Under the pieces are notes generated by a model, which did not search any database, was not told the DNA's origin, and worked only from the letters and a program-made list of their open reading frames with translations. A DNA stretch of 64,000 nucleotides, from contig JBBBDQ010001294.1 in assembly GCA_037127315.1 (NCBI GenBank), forward strand, positions 1,027,001-1,091,000, given 5' to 3'. The stretch comes from Ascarosepion bandense. Its lineage: Eukaryota > Mollusca > Cephalopoda > Sepiida > Sepiidae. A program made the position numbers and the translations under genes. The first letter of the stretch is position 1. Every line of letters begins with the position of its first letter. Positions 52,921 to 64,000 of the stretch are shown piece by piece.

Positions 52921-53225
52921 TTTAATTTATTCTATCATAATGTTAAAGAAATAGATTCATAGTAAAACATACAACACCTACAATAGATCATCTATAAAAC
53001 AATATAACTATGAAAAGTATGTTGACTATGAAAGTATAACATTATGTACAAAATAAGTTGTCGCTATAAAATTGTGTACAAATTATTTTGATTTTGGTAT
53101 TACATAACCCATAGGAATTGATACACCGCTAAACAAAAATAACCATAGCAAGATAGAAAAGCAAAAATGAATACAAAATGACAACTTATTAAAGACAATA
53201 AACAACATCTATAACCATCGTAATT
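52921..53225. other. AT-rich, unassigned
   Basis: One phrase (ATTACATAACCCATAGGAATTG at about 53098) recurs altered near 56632. Nothing else. Confidence 0.4.
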
Positions 53226-53640
53226 AATTTCTAGTATCTCATAAGTCTTTTCTTGTGTATTGTATCTAAATTATATAGTGTATTCTTAATATCGCATAAC
53301 TCATTTCTCCTATATTGTATATAAATTATATACTGTATATTTGATATCCCATCGTCATTTCTCTCATATTGTATATAAATTGTATAATGGATTCTTAGTA
53401 TTCCATATCATTTTTCTTATATTGTATATAAATTGTATAATGGATTCTTAGTATTCCATATCATTTTTCTTATATTGTATATAAATTGTATAATCTCATA
53501 AGTCATTTCTTCTATATTATGTATAAATTATATAATATATTCTTAACATCTCATAGATTATTTCTCTTATATTATACATCAATTGTATAATGCATTCTTA
53601 GTATCCCATAATGCATTTCTTTTACATTGTACTGTATAAC
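53226..53640 (+). repeat. ~60-bp AT-rich tandem repeat, about 7 copies
   Basis: Unit contains TATTGTATATAAATTGTATA and GGATTCTTAGTATTCCATA. Two adjacent units (about 53370-53490) are identical; the outer ones are diverged. Confidence 0.85.
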
Positions 53641-53980
53641 ATAAGCATTTAAAAGAAAAAATAATAATGACCTTTTATAAAAGAATAGCTTTCACATCTG
53701 TCAACAGAATTTTATCAAACTTTCAGGAAATTATGTTTTATATGTTTTTTTCCAAATGAATCAATACCTGTATTGTAAGTATTATTACCAGAAAAAAACC
53801 TGTGAAATGAAAATATAAAGTCTTTAAAAATGATAAATTTAACTTAAAAACGGAAAATCAAACATGCAAACAGCATCTATCAAAATCCAATGCTTTACTA
53901 TTCAGAAAAATCAATAAATAAAAGTTAATACAGGTACAAACATGGTATTTTATTTTACTATAAAATTTGTCAACTTCCTT
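53641..53980. other. AT-rich, unassigned
   Basis: Nothing recognised. Confidence 0.4.
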
Positions 53981-53984
53981 TTTT

Positions 53985-54260
53985 TTTTCTATGTACTGCG
54001 TATCTTCAGAATGAGAGTGTTCATGGCTCTCCACAACTTCCTATCCTTTGTAGCTCTCAATGTTATATCTTGTGAACCTTGTTCCCTAAGCTTTCTAGTT
54101 AGTTTAGGCATTGTTTTGTTCTGTCTTTCATGTTTTCAATCTTTCCTGTGAGTATTCAAGTCCTCTTTTCTTATGTTTCCTAGAAATTTAACTTCTTTTT
54201 CTAGATTTAACATATAAGGGTTTCTTTTTTTTTTGTTTTCATTTTTTCTAAACTATCGCA
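53985..54260 (-). pseudogene. LINE-A 3' fragment
   Basis: GTTCATGGCTCTCCACAACTTC on plus is the reverse of the LINE-A LWRAMI region. It continues to TTTCCTAGAAATTTAACTTC. Frame lost. Confidence 0.65.
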
Positions 54261-54544
54261 CTAATTACTGCTATCATTGATGTTACTGATATCCACAGAT
54301 GGCACTAAAATATAACTGTGTTTCATCCTTAATTTCATTATTTCTTAATTTCTGAACAAACTGGATAAATTCAATCTCTCCTTCAATTCCAGATTCCTTC
54401 AGTTTTTTAAATCTTCATGTTTAAGAAAAAGTTCAAGAAATCTCATTCAAATGCAGGTAATAATGTTAAAAAATATCCCATGAGGCAACCATTAATGAGA
54501 GTGCTTTATAAATTTTTTATGCTGCATTAGATTAAATAAATAAA

Positions 54545-54700
54545 ATAAATGAATATTTCTACTGTCAGGAAAGTTGGTTCACTGTTTTGGGCTAGACAAT
54601 TTTTTCTTGTCAGAATCTATGTCGCATATTTATAAGTCTACCTTTTACCATTGCATTAAATATTGCTGCTACATCTGGTCTATTGTTTTAGAGGTGGTGT
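54545..54700 (+). pseudogene. LINE-B fragment
   Basis: Reads ...FLSESMSHIYKSTFYHCIKY and CCYIWSIV, upstream of the IQRR motif. It breaks off at a microsatellite. Confidence 0.7.
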
Positions 54701-54721
54701 TGATATATATATATATATATG

Positions 54722-54765
<44 letters not shown>

Positions 54766-54900
54766 AAGCGCATGAAAAATTATATAAAAAAACTTAATGA
54801 TAACACCTTGTCTGTCATTTTTAACTTTAATGAAACCTGTATAAAACTGAGATTGTTGCCCCAATACACAACATATATATATATATATATATATATGCAT
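54701..54900. repeat. (TA)n(GT)n microsatellites
   Basis: (TA)n 54704-54730, (GT)n 54731-54762 and (TA)n 54873-54896. Confidence 0.95.
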
Positions 54901-55104
54901 GTTTTGTTAAAAGGTTAAGTTTTTATATAATTTTTTATGAGATCTTATAATTTTTTTCTTTTCAGTAGATTAATTATATAAAAGCTGTCTGAATGTTTCA
55001 TTTATCCAAGCACTTTCAGCTATACTTTTAGCCATTATCAAGGATGAATTTTTAGTTTTAGTTTTAACTGAATGTATGGATTGTTTTATGTATGTATATG
55101 GAGT

Positions 55105-55435
55105 TTGTCAATATTTCTCAAATGAGGTATTGTAACTGTTTACATTATTTACCTTGTGCAGACTGCTGTCTTCATCTTTGTTGCCATATTCACAACAGCT
55201 CGGTTTTTTAAAGCTCTGACCTTCTTCAAATAACTGAAATTTTGAACTGAATTCTTTATTCAATTACTGTGGTAGATTGTTCTTATTCCATGAGTCATGC
55301 TATTTTGTGGGTGTCTTAGTTATCTCCATTTAACTCAACTGTTTGAGTTCACCACTGCTGTAGCCAGCTATTGAACTCACAATTTTTTGGATCTAATTAA
55401 CACTATTATACAGAGGCATATAATGAGAACATTAT
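55105..55435 (-). mobile_element. SINE-1, minus strand
   Basis: Tail (CATCTTTGTTGCCATATTCACAAC, CTTCTTCAAATAAC) at the left, tRNA-like head (CAGCTATTGAACTCACAATTT) at the right. Confidence 0.75.
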
Positions 55436-55444
55436 ATTCAGTAA

Positions 55445-55605
55445 ATGAAATAAAGGGTTCAGTTCAAATTCAAATCACTTGAAGAAGGTTGGAGTGTACA
55501 ATGACCAAAACATTGTCAATATGGCAACAAGTCTGAGGACAACATTTTGAACTACGTAAATAATGACAATACCTCATCTCATTTCAGAAATATAGGCAAA
55601 TTATT
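55445..55605 (+). mobile_element. SINE-1 tail, plus strand, inverted to the preceding copy
   Basis: AAAGGGTTCAGTTCAAATTC, CTTGAAGAAGGTTGG, ATATGGCAACAAGTCTGAGG and the CAGAAATATAGGC end. No tRNA head. Confidence 0.75.
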
Positions 55606-56215
55606 TGAGAGACTTGATAAAATACAAAGAAGAATCTGTCATTTTCTCTCTGCTGTAGCATAGCTTCCTTGTACCTTTTCTATAAATATTTTCATGGTAA
55701 TTGTCTTTTAGTACATATGGGGATGGCTTAGGTCTTTATAGATACTCTGAGGTATTATAGTAGCTGCAGTAAGAATAAAAAGTAAGAATGTGTTGTGTTG
55801 GAATATTGTGGTATGTTTGGGTCAGTAATTGTGTCTAGCTAAGATAAGACAGATTGAAGACTGGCCTTTCTCCATCCCCTGTTTTGGACTTGCATTACAT
55901 TTTTGTATAAAACCAAATAGATATCACTTTCTTCTTTGGGAACAAGACTTGATGAATTTAAGCACAGTACTAGATTGGCAGCAAGGGTTCATCATTTTAC
56001 TGCTGAAATGGCTAAATGTAACTGTAAATTCTGTATCAATAATTTCTTTTCCCACTCTCCTCGTTTGTGGAAATTCATTGTGGCTTCTTGCCTTCCAGTC
56101 AAGTTTGATCTTCAAAAGTTTAATTGCGGTATTAGCTGTTATCTTCTGTGTTCTTATCTTCTGTTTGTTTATTGTTCTCTTTAATAATGCTTTTCTTTTT
56201 CTCATATTCTTTCAA
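55606..56215 (+). pseudogene. LINE-B subtype with internal insertion, second copy
   Basis: Same layout as 27886-28600, including the shared extra segment (GTAAGAATGTGTTGTGTTGG, GATTGAAGACTGGCC). The ORF part at 55936-56184 reads TRLAARVHHFTAEMAKCNCK and CINNFFSHSPRLWKFIVASC. Confidence 0.75.
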
Positions 56216-56217
56216 GT

Positions 56218-56372
56218 TCTGGGTATGACAGTAAACTGCATCCAGTAGCAAGGCTCTAATTTGGAGGTTATGAGGAGCATGGAACCACTTCTTAATTGCT
56301 GTTGTTCCCAGGTCCACTCTTACCTGAAGTGGTAGCACCTGTTAGGGTCCAAGCTATGGGCAAATAGTTAAC
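56218..56372 (+). repeat. Rep-G, copy 2
   Basis: Matches 22515-22670: CTGGGTATGACAGTAAACTG, AGCATGGAACCACTTCTTAA, GCTGTTGTTCCCAGGTCC. Confidence 0.7.
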
Positions 56373-58155
56373 CACCAAACTTGGGTCAAATCACTATGAA
56401 AGTATAAAAATACACTTTTATAGAAATATATACATAAAAATAGACTTTTATAGAAGAATATACATTTTTCAAGGGAAAAATTATTACATGCAATACATTT
56501 TTTAATACAAAACTAAAAGACATCTTCAGTTTTCTAAAATAAAATAAAAAATTTTTCATCAAATCTAACTAAATCAACTTTCTCACTATAACTGAACATG
56601 AAAAAAAATACCTTAAAATCCCACCTTTTTGGCATTAAATAACCCATGGAGGTTGATATGCCGTTAAATAAAACTCAGCCTTGTTCGAGTTGAAATGATT
56701 TAAAAAATATATAGATAAATTATCTTTGTTAAAGAGTGTAAGCCAATATAAAATGGTTGGCTTAACATGACATATATATTCAATGTTTCTTGTGCGAAGT
56801 TGGATGATTTTGGACAGAAAACATAGGTGTGGTAATGTTATGGGTATGAGATACCAAGAATCAATAGTCAGCTTTCTAACATGAATCTTATTGAAAATGT
56901 TTAATCCATTTTAGATGTTGAAGGAATGAAAATATCCTGAAAATATTCTATGAAATGTTTTATTCATGTTTTCAGTGCATCCTGTCTGAATATTCTATAC
57001 AAGAAGATTGCACATCAGATAACGGCAAATCTCTCAAGTTACACCTTGCATAATAAAATTTCCATCAACAGTTTAGATCTTACAGTGAATGATCTTGATC
57101 AAAGTGCCCATTTAATTTGCTCATCTCTCTCATTATCTTGTTAAAAATTGTTGTTCTTTTTTGTTTTTCCCCTTGAGTAAAGTTTGGCTCTCATAGTTTG
57201 TGGGAATGTATAAAGAAAATAAAATGATTTACTGAAGCCTGAACCTTGCCTGATTGCGTGCAAATCTCCTTGACCAAAGAGAGTAGGATGGATGAGATTA
57301 ATTGAAAGCAAAGAAAAAGAAAAGAAAAACAGAAGTTTTTTTTTCTTTTTTTTTCTATTTCAATAAATTGTTTTGATAAATATGATTTTTTAAACAATGG
57401 CTTCTCAAGCCAGTTAAAATCTGAAATCTTTACATTGACCTCCAAAATTGTTTTTCATATAAATCAGAGCTGCAAATCCTTTTAATTTGAACATTGTAGA
57501 GTTGGTTTTGTGATGTCAGGAAGATAGACATAACTGCCAAGGATCATTAGATGATATCTTCTAAAAGCATCTGGTTCAAGCGTGGACTCAAAGGAAGTGG
57601 CTACAATATTTCTGTTCAATAAAGTTTTAATAACTAAACTATCATTTTTACAACTGAATTAACTCATTTCACCCTGACTATTGAACAAAATAATAGTTTC
57701 CACAATAAAGAATAAGTACTGTTCAAAAAACAACATTCTACGTTGAAGACTCTGAACTCAGAAAACACAAACGGATTCTGTCACGAACTTCAACAGGAAA
57801 TACAATATAAAATGCACTGTGGGGAATTATCAATTAATTAGTTTACTTAAATCAAATCGCAAGAACTATTAAGAACATTCAAATTTTATATCTTCAAGAC
57901 AAATATAATCTTTTAACTGCGTTCAACCTAACTGAATTTTTTTCTTTTATCTTTTTCCTTGTAATTTGAATTGTTTTATATACACTGGCATTTTTCTTGT
58001 GATATTTTATGTTATTTGATTGATTTTGAGTGTAAACATTTTTTTCACAACTATCATTAAGTCTTATTTTAGAAAAAATCAGTTATTCGTCCAGGAATTT
58101 ATGACTTCTCTCTGTCTTTTCATAGTAACTGCTCTAATGAGCTTTTTATGCTGGT
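56373..58155. other. Mostly unassigned AT-rich sequence
   Basis: No gene. Small recurrences only: 56632 (see 53098), 57793-57845 (see 48268). Open frames at 56950 and 57191 lack domains. Confidence 0.4.
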
Positions 58156-58159
58156 CCCT

Positions 58160-58278
58160 AAACCTTGGGTACTTATGCATGCTACTAGATTCACATCAAA
58201 GTCCCACTTTTTTATCACTGAAATGGTTAAATGTAACTGTCTCTTCTACTCTGACAGTTTCTTTTTTCATATATGTCT
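58160..58278 (+). pseudogene. LINE-B fragment
   Basis: Short piece with GAAATGGTTAAATGTAACTG and the following ...CTCTGACAGTTTCTTTT segment. Confidence 0.6.
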
Positions 58279-58279
58279 T

Positions 58280-58745
58280 AATACCTTATATTAAGACTAA
58301 AAAACAATAGTTGTTTTCAGTTAAAGCAAAACCGTAGACTGAAAGAAAAATGAATGGATGTAAGTCAAATTTTGATTTCCTGGTATCGATATCAAATAAG
58401 TTTTTTTCTTCGAGAACTGCCACCTTGAAACTTCTGAATATCATTTCTTATGTCTTTGTCTATGAGTGTATCAAATTTGATTAAAATCAGACCACTCCTT
58501 CTATAACCTGATTTTTTCAATTATCGATTTTCGATATTTATTGGAGGTACCTCGACACAAAACCTAGCTAAGAACACTCACAGAGGCTTATAATACAACT
58601 GTGTAAATTTTCAAGAAAATCGGTTCAGCCGTTTCGGAGTCTATAAGTAATGGATGCACACACACACATACATGCACATACACACACACACACACACACA
58701 GACAAATATATATTATCCATATATAAATAAGTTTAGATTTGATTC
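58280..58745 (+). repeat. Rep-R, third copy
   Basis: Begins at AGACTAAAAAACAATAG. It contains AACCGTAGACTGAAAG, GACACAAAACCTAGCTAAG and GAAAATCGGTTCAGCC, then (AC)n and ATAAGTTTAGATTTGATT. Truncated at the left. Confidence 0.8.
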
Positions 58746-58794
58746 TGATCCAACTCTTATCTTTTCTTTGATATTTGCTGTACCTTTTTTTTCT

Positions 58795-58850
58795 CTTACT
58801 GTGCACAAGTGGTGGTCTTGCCTTGTTTGGGGTGAAATGATTAAAAAAAA
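58795..58850 (+). mobile_element. LINE-B 3' end fragment
   Basis: CACAAGTGGTGGTCTTGCC then GGGGTGAAATGATT and an A run. Confidence 0.75.
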
Positions 58851-59215
58851 AATGATTACAATCAATTGTAACTAAAACCTCAAAAATATACAGCAGTAGT
58901 TTTTTTCCCCACCTATGATTTTCACAAACATTCTCTCGTTTTCTCTGTCTCTCTGGATCATTTTCCTTCTTTTTTTCACATTTTGAAAAAATATTCTCCC
59001 ATCAACTCTCTTTTCTATATTAATATTTGGATCGATATCCTCATCATTATTGTTAATATTATGTTTTGGCTGTTGTGTCAACCAGCCTTGGTGCATTATG
59101 GAAAAGAACAAAAGGAGCTAACCCTAGAAATTGACAGCGGAAAAAGAAAGATTTACACCCAAAGATTAAATAAAAGTTTCAGTTTGAAATTCACTGAAGG
59201 TTAGCTGAATTGATA
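58851..59215. other. Unassigned
   Basis: Overlapping small open frames on both strands, no domain. Confidence 0.35.
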
Positions 59216-59520
59216 AACACCTGAAGAAAACCAGCAGGCACAAAGGTCAAAGTGTTGTGGTAATGACAACAAAAATGAGTACATTTATTTATATTGTAAA
59301 TAATGGTAACTCCTCATCCCAGAAATTTATCCAGAAATTTATCCAGAAATTAACAAATCAGGACATACCTCATGTGATAAAGAGATCACTCCAGATGATA
59401 ATTCCTCATCTCAAAAATTCAGCCAGAAATTATCAAATCAGTTCAGACCCAATATGATATACCAATGAAGGCATAATAACAACAAAGATGAAGATATTAG
59501 TCTAAATGTAAATAAAATAT
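59216..59520 (+). mobile_element. SINE-1 tail fragments
   Basis: ACACCTGAAGAAAACCAG, then AATGACAACAAAAATGAG and, at 59468, ATAACAACAAAGATGAAG. A short direct repeat (CCAGAAATTTAT) lies between. Confidence 0.5.
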
Positions 59521-60055
59521 ATAAGTATTAATATTTATAGATTTTTACTTTGATTTGCTTCACTTTTTCTCTCTTTCTCTTTCTCTCTCTATCTTTCCAA
59601 CAGTCTCTTTCTCTCTTTATTTTTATTCACGGTCTTAGTTTATTTCCCACAAATTTTACTCCCTTGGTAATTTCTTTTGTTCTTAGCTTTGGTATCTCTT
59701 GCTTTCTTTTTGCCTTTCTCTTTCTCTAATTTGGCACCACTGCATTGTTCATATATTACAGCATTCCATCAAATTCTGACACAAAGATACTGCAGCAGAA
59801 ATAATAAAAATGTCCTTCCTGCACGGGTGAACTAAATAAATCAAGGAGATGAGAACAGACTGTGAGTTACTATGCTACCACTACTTTCTGCTATCAGCGT
59901 TTGATTACAATGTTAGGAAGTTACCCTGTCTTGTGTAGAACTCTGATCTTTTTCTTTTGCAGATGAAGGTTTCCTTGAAGTATATACATATGGAAAACGT
60001 CAGTCCTATGTCTTTTTCAAAAGTTTAAGTGGCAGCTTCAAACCAAACTAACAAC
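59521..60055. other. Unassigned, partly pyrimidine-rich
   Basis: CT-rich at 59565-59620. No gene. Confidence 0.4.
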
Positions 60056-60059
60056 CAGA

Positions 60060-60480
60060 ATGTTTGTCTATATTTCTGAGATGAGATATTGTAATTATTT
60101 ACAATATTCAGACTTGTCTATATTTCTGAGATGTTATTTACATTATTCAGATTATTGTCCTCATCTATGTTGCTGTTTGTATGACATTTCGGCTGTTGTA
60201 CACTTAAGCCTTATTCAGGTGCTAGGAATAAAGAGTAATAAAGGGTTTGGTTTGAAATTCCTAAAACCTGAAGAAGGCTGGAGTGTGCACCAGCCAAAAC
60301 ATTGTACAAATGCTAACACAGAAAAGGACACTAGTCTGAATAATTTAAATAGTGTAAATATTCAGACTGTTAGCCTCATCTTTGTTGCCATATTCATGAT
60401 GTTTCGGCTGTTGTATGCTCAAGCCTTCTTCAGGTGATTGTAATTTTGAACTGAACCCTTTATTTCTCCTAAAATTTCCT
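60060..60480. mobile_element. SINE-1 tails in alternating orientation
   Basis: Minus (60060-60230), plus (60235-60355) and minus (60356-60480) tails are fused. Each has the CTGAA(G/T)A, GGC...GCC and (G)AAAC/T features. Confidence 0.75.
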
Positions 60481-60625
60481 AAGCTAGCCAAGCATAGAAA
60501 TGAATGTAATATGGGAACCAGTAACACAGAGCCCTAAAGAAAACCAAATATAAACACCAAGATTGTAATATGAGCTTTGGTAAAAAATGGTAACTCAGAC
60601 ATTAGGTTTATAAGTCCACAAAATT
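60481..60625. other. Unassigned spacer
   Basis: Short; nothing recognised. Confidence 0.4.
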
Positions 60626-60629
60626 CATA

Positions 60630-60908
60630 CTCTGATGTCCTCAAGGACACATTGCCCAATAGATAAAAGCATTGGTTGAATCCAGTGAGTTAACCCAAAG
60701 TTGTGAGCTGGCTACAGTGGTGAACAAAAATCTTAGAAAGTTGAGTTAAATGGAGATAACTGGGACATCTGGAAGTGGCATGAATCATGGAACAAGAACA
60801 AAATGAAAAGTGAATGAAATAAAAGTTTTGACTGGAGCATACACTGATCAAAAGGTTGTGAATATGGCAACAAAGATGAAAACAACAATCCAAATAATAT
60901 AAATAGTT
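60630..60908 (+). mobile_element. SINE-1
   Basis: Head at 60640 (CAAGGACACATTGCCCAATAG), body GAGTTAAATGGAGATAACTG and tail ATGGCAACAAAGATG. The CTGAAGA segment is lost in this copy. Confidence 0.7.
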
Positions 60909-61574
60909 TTTGTGATTGTTTGATTTTGAGTGTACAAATTGATGATTACATCCTGGTGCTTGGTATCAGTTCTCTGTTGTTAATCATGGTTTCTCACTCA
61001 ACCTGAGTTTCTACCCCATCTATGTTGTCAATATTAATGCTAAACACTGTCGTGCAGTAGTAGTAACTATAGTTCTTCCTCTTGAATTGTCCAGGTACTG
61101 TCATCATGATGCAATCTCATAGGTTTGGGATCTTCCAAAACTAAAATTTAATTCAAGAGAGATTAAATTCTTTGGATATTTTGTTAATGAAAAATGATTT
61201 TATAAACAAGACAGATTAATTTGTGTATTTTAATAAATTATTTATTTTACATTTTCAGTTTTTCTCCTTGTGAAAATTAAAAAACATTGTACTTGTAAAA
61301 GCATCAAAGTTCAACTTGCTTGGCTATATCCCTTGTTGAGTAATTGGCAAAAAGGCTCAACAAATGGAATTCACAAAGTTTCCAATAAACAACAAGAAAT
61401 GAAAAAAAAAGAACAGTGCAAAATAATTTCTTTCAATTTTCCAAGCCTTTTATCCCTATTATGTGTCTTAGAATTTTGAATTGTCTCTTTTTTATTCAAC
61501 CTAAACCTTTATATAACTTTTTGATGATAAAATAAACCAAGACTATGCTCACTCTCTTGTATACTAGTCTTGAT
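60909..61574. other. Unassigned
   Basis: No feature that I can support. The open frame at 61270-61479 has no domain. Confidence 0.35.
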
Positions 61575-61640
61575 TAACTTTTTTTTAATCATTTCACCCC
61601 AAACGATGCAATACTGCTGTTGTATAATACCTTGGTCAGT
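61575..61640 (-). mobile_element. LINE-B 3' end fragment
   Basis: T run and AATCATTTCACCCCAAACG only. Confidence 0.65.
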
Positions 61641-62249
61641 GTGGAATAATGCTGGGAGTCATCCATGATTGCCAGTGAAAATGACAGAATTTTGCAAAGA
61701 AATGTATTTTGCACAAGGATATATTACTGAGTATGAAAACACAGATGTTAAGCGAGAAATTTATTTTTGACTAGCAGAATTAAGGGAGGTCAGCGCCTGA
61801 GACAAAATGCACCAGAAGATCCAGCTGTCTTGAAGGTAACTTTTAGATGATGTCAGTATAGTTTAAATGTGAAACAAGGCTGATCAGCTGTCACTGAGAG
61901 TTAGTTTAGTTTTAGTTTTTGCAGTTGAGAGTTGAGAAAGCAGTTCAAGAGACAGAAAGACCAGCTTTCTGGTTCTCTGTTACCTCGACATGGGTGAGCT
62001 GACAGCCTTAACTGAGCCACACACACCACAATATGACCATGACACCACTTTGTTAAGAAGAACAGAAGAAAAGCAAATAAAAATATGGAATATTTTTATT
62101 ATATATATATATGTATTGATGTCTGTCAGTTTTATCAGTTGTAAAAAAGTAAGTCATTTTCATTCTAAATGGGTTCAGTTTATTTTGTCATTTTATCAGT
62201 AAAGAAGACAACATTTGTTTTGAACAGATTTTCACTGAATGGATAGCAG
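61641..62249. other. Unassigned
   Basis: An open frame at 61990-62202 has an ATG but no domain. No repeat recognised. Confidence 0.35.
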
Positions 62250-62960
62250 TTTATCTATGGACATGCGTGAGAGAAAAATACAATCGTTTCAGGTGCAGCA
62301 GCATATACTCAGAAGAAGTATACAACACTGCCACTGGTGCCCAGAGGGTTATAGTGAGAGGATATGGAAGAGAAAAAAACGATACAGTGGATGTCGAAGG
62401 ATGGGTAAGAGAAAGGTGTGAGTCAAAGAGATAGAAAAGGCAATTGGCATTACACTGAAATCTTTGAAGATTGAAGCTACCAGGGAAGCAAGCATGGGAT
62501 TAGGAAATACAAGAAAAGAAACTGCTAGAGAAGACATAGCAGTTACATTTGCCTATTTTGATGATAAAAGAGTGAGACCTAATTGCCAATCTAGTTGCAC
62601 AAATAAATTCAAGAGAGCAGGGCACCAGGAAAAGAAGCTAGTCAGAACAGAAGCCATGAAAATAGACCTAGAAAAGACAAGGAAGCCACATCCTGACAAT
62701 GAGAAAGTGACTGATGGTGAACTGCCAAATCAAGACAAATTAGGTTGCAGATCTTCCTTTGTATTTTGTTGAGAACCTCATAATTAATAGCAGGAACACC
62801 TGACCAGATATGGCAACAGTATTCAATGCCCAGATGAATGGAAGATTTATAAATGTTCATAATGGATTCTGACAAGAAATATTTCCTGGCTTGGCACAGT
62901 GACTAAGTCTTCTTAGCAGTAGATGTAGCTACTGATTCAATAAGAAAGATATTAGAATAA
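62250..62960 (-). pseudogene. LINE-B C-terminal region
   Basis: Minus frame 62642-62875 reads ESIMNIYKSSIHLGIEYCCH, IWSGVPAINYEVLNKIQRKI and CNLICLDLAVHHQSLSHCQD. The rest (to 62250) covers the SRLWNSLP-equivalent part with stops. The 3' tail is missing. Confidence 0.85.
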
Positions 62961-63029
62961 TCCAGAACTTATACTGAGAACAAACTGCCTGCCTTTTTGT
63001 TTCCATTTTCATTATAAGTTTCTTGTTAC

Positions 63030-63440
63030 TAATCTATACTTCTGAGATTATGTACTGTAATTATTTACATTGTTTGGACTGTTGTCCTCATCCTTATTGC
63101 CATATTCATGATGTTTCAGTCCTTATATGCTCCAAACTTCTTCAGATGATTAGAATTTTTAACTAAACTCTATTTCAATCAGTGGAGCAAATTGTTCTCA
63201 TGCCATGATTCATGCCACTTCTTGATATCTTAGTTATTTCCCTTTAACTCAAATTTCTAAGTTTATGTTAACCAATTTTGTAGTCAAGTATTGAACTCAC
63301 AACTCTTTGAGTTAAGTCACTGAATGTAATCAATGCTTTTATCCACAGGGCCATTTACCAACAAGTGGGTGGCTAATGGAATGAGAGCAATTTATCCTAG
63401 TGATTGAAATAACGAGTTCAATTCAAAATGCCTTGTTATT
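63030..63440 (-). mobile_element. SINE-1
   Basis: Tail (CTCATCCTTATTGCCATATTC, CTTCTTCAGATGATTAG), head with box B (GTATTGAACTCACAACTC) and box A region (GGCCATTTACC). Confidence 0.75.
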
Positions 63441-63454
63441 TATATGTTCAATTT

Positions 63455-64000
63455 GTAGTACTGTCAGCATCCTTCTGTTGCCTTAAGTTTCTTCTTCATC
63501 TATGAGGAAATTTTCCAGCATTTAATGCTATATAGGAGGACTGATATTACACAGAAGTTCAATGTGAGTTCAGTGTGAGTATCAAATTCTCCAAGTCTTC
63601 CTTCCTCATTACATATCCAAGAAATTTTAGACTCTCTTCTTCTGATTCTGAGTATAAATATCCTTTTTATTTTCATTTTCTGATGACTTCTTCATTGTTT
63701 AGATGCTCTATCTATGATATTCTTAGCATCCTCTTTTAGAATCCCATTTCTGTTGCCTGAAGTCTTTGCTTCATTTGTAAAATATTAGTCAAACATTCAA
63801 GGCCATATAAGAGGATTAATACCCTTTTATTTGTTTCTAATGAAATTTTCTTGTTTCTTAATAAATTAGTTAGCATTTAGCTAGAAATTTAAGTTGTCAC
63901 TTTCTGAGTCTACTTCTTTTTTACTCACAGATTCAGGCCATGAAATTCTCACTATCCCCATTTCTGTGACCAAAACTCTCTTTGAGAAGATTGTCCAGCA
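63455..64000 (-). pseudogene. LINE-A C-terminal fragments, running off the window
   Basis: CAGCATCCTTCTGTTGCC (MLR region), then a second run of the same region near 63720-63800 (TCTTAGCATCCTCTTTTAG). At least two overlapping truncated copies are present. Continues beyond the right edge. Confidence 0.65.

Noticed and set aside
56373..58155. Possible genes in the largest unassigned stretch
   Set aside because: Only short frames without domains; no splice-consistent series of exons could be supported by eye.

Overview
The window is 64 kb of AT-rich animal DNA with no cellular gene that I can support. Almost all recognisable sequence comes from transposable elements. Three tRNA-derived SINE families occur repeatedly, with pol III box A and box B still visible. 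So do at least six LINE lineages in many broken copies, Tc1/mariner-type elements, a Penelope-like remnant and large blocks of simple repeat. The SINE and LINE types best fit a mollusc, most probably a cephalopod (octopus-like); this rests on recognised repeat style, not on a host gene. Family labels used here (LINE-A to LINE-F, SINE-1 to SINE-3, Rep-R, Rep-G) are local to this annotation.

Layout. 1-864 is an internally deleted mariner. 1150-4660 holds a pyrimidine-rich block followed by a purine-rich block. 5571-5877 is a SINE. 5902-11590 is the centrepiece: a LINE reading frame (LINE-F) in which one 39-codon segment has expanded into about 46 tandem 117-bp copies with higher-order structure. 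11600-21235 carries LINE-A, LINE-B and LINE-C debris, interrupted at 16634-17817 by a CpG-containing insert that looks younger than its surroundings. 21345-25990 holds SINE-1, LINE-B and a long imperfect inverted repeat with a mariner MITE in one arm only. 26520-34110 has LINE-A, B, C, D and E fragments and SINE-3 copies.

34430-38720 is LINE-C territory. It contains an LTR-like insertion, a second LINE-derived tandem array (about 14 copies of roughly 119 bp) and a SINE-3 with an 11-bp target duplication. 38750-39370 is another inverted repeat. 40070-46640 contains Rep-R copies, a mariner split by a LINE-A insertion with a 5' inversion, and a Penelope-like remnant with a hammerhead-like motif. 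45100-49110 is dominated by AT, AC and TTC microsatellites. 49630-64000 is SINE-3, LINE-B, SINE-1 and LINE-A again.

No gene network can be described, since every coding trace belongs to a mobile element and nearly all carry frameshifts or stops. The main interest is in processes: two independent conversions of a LINE coding segment into a tandem array, nested insertions that give relative ages, and conserved structured motifs in the SINE and Penelope-like tails.
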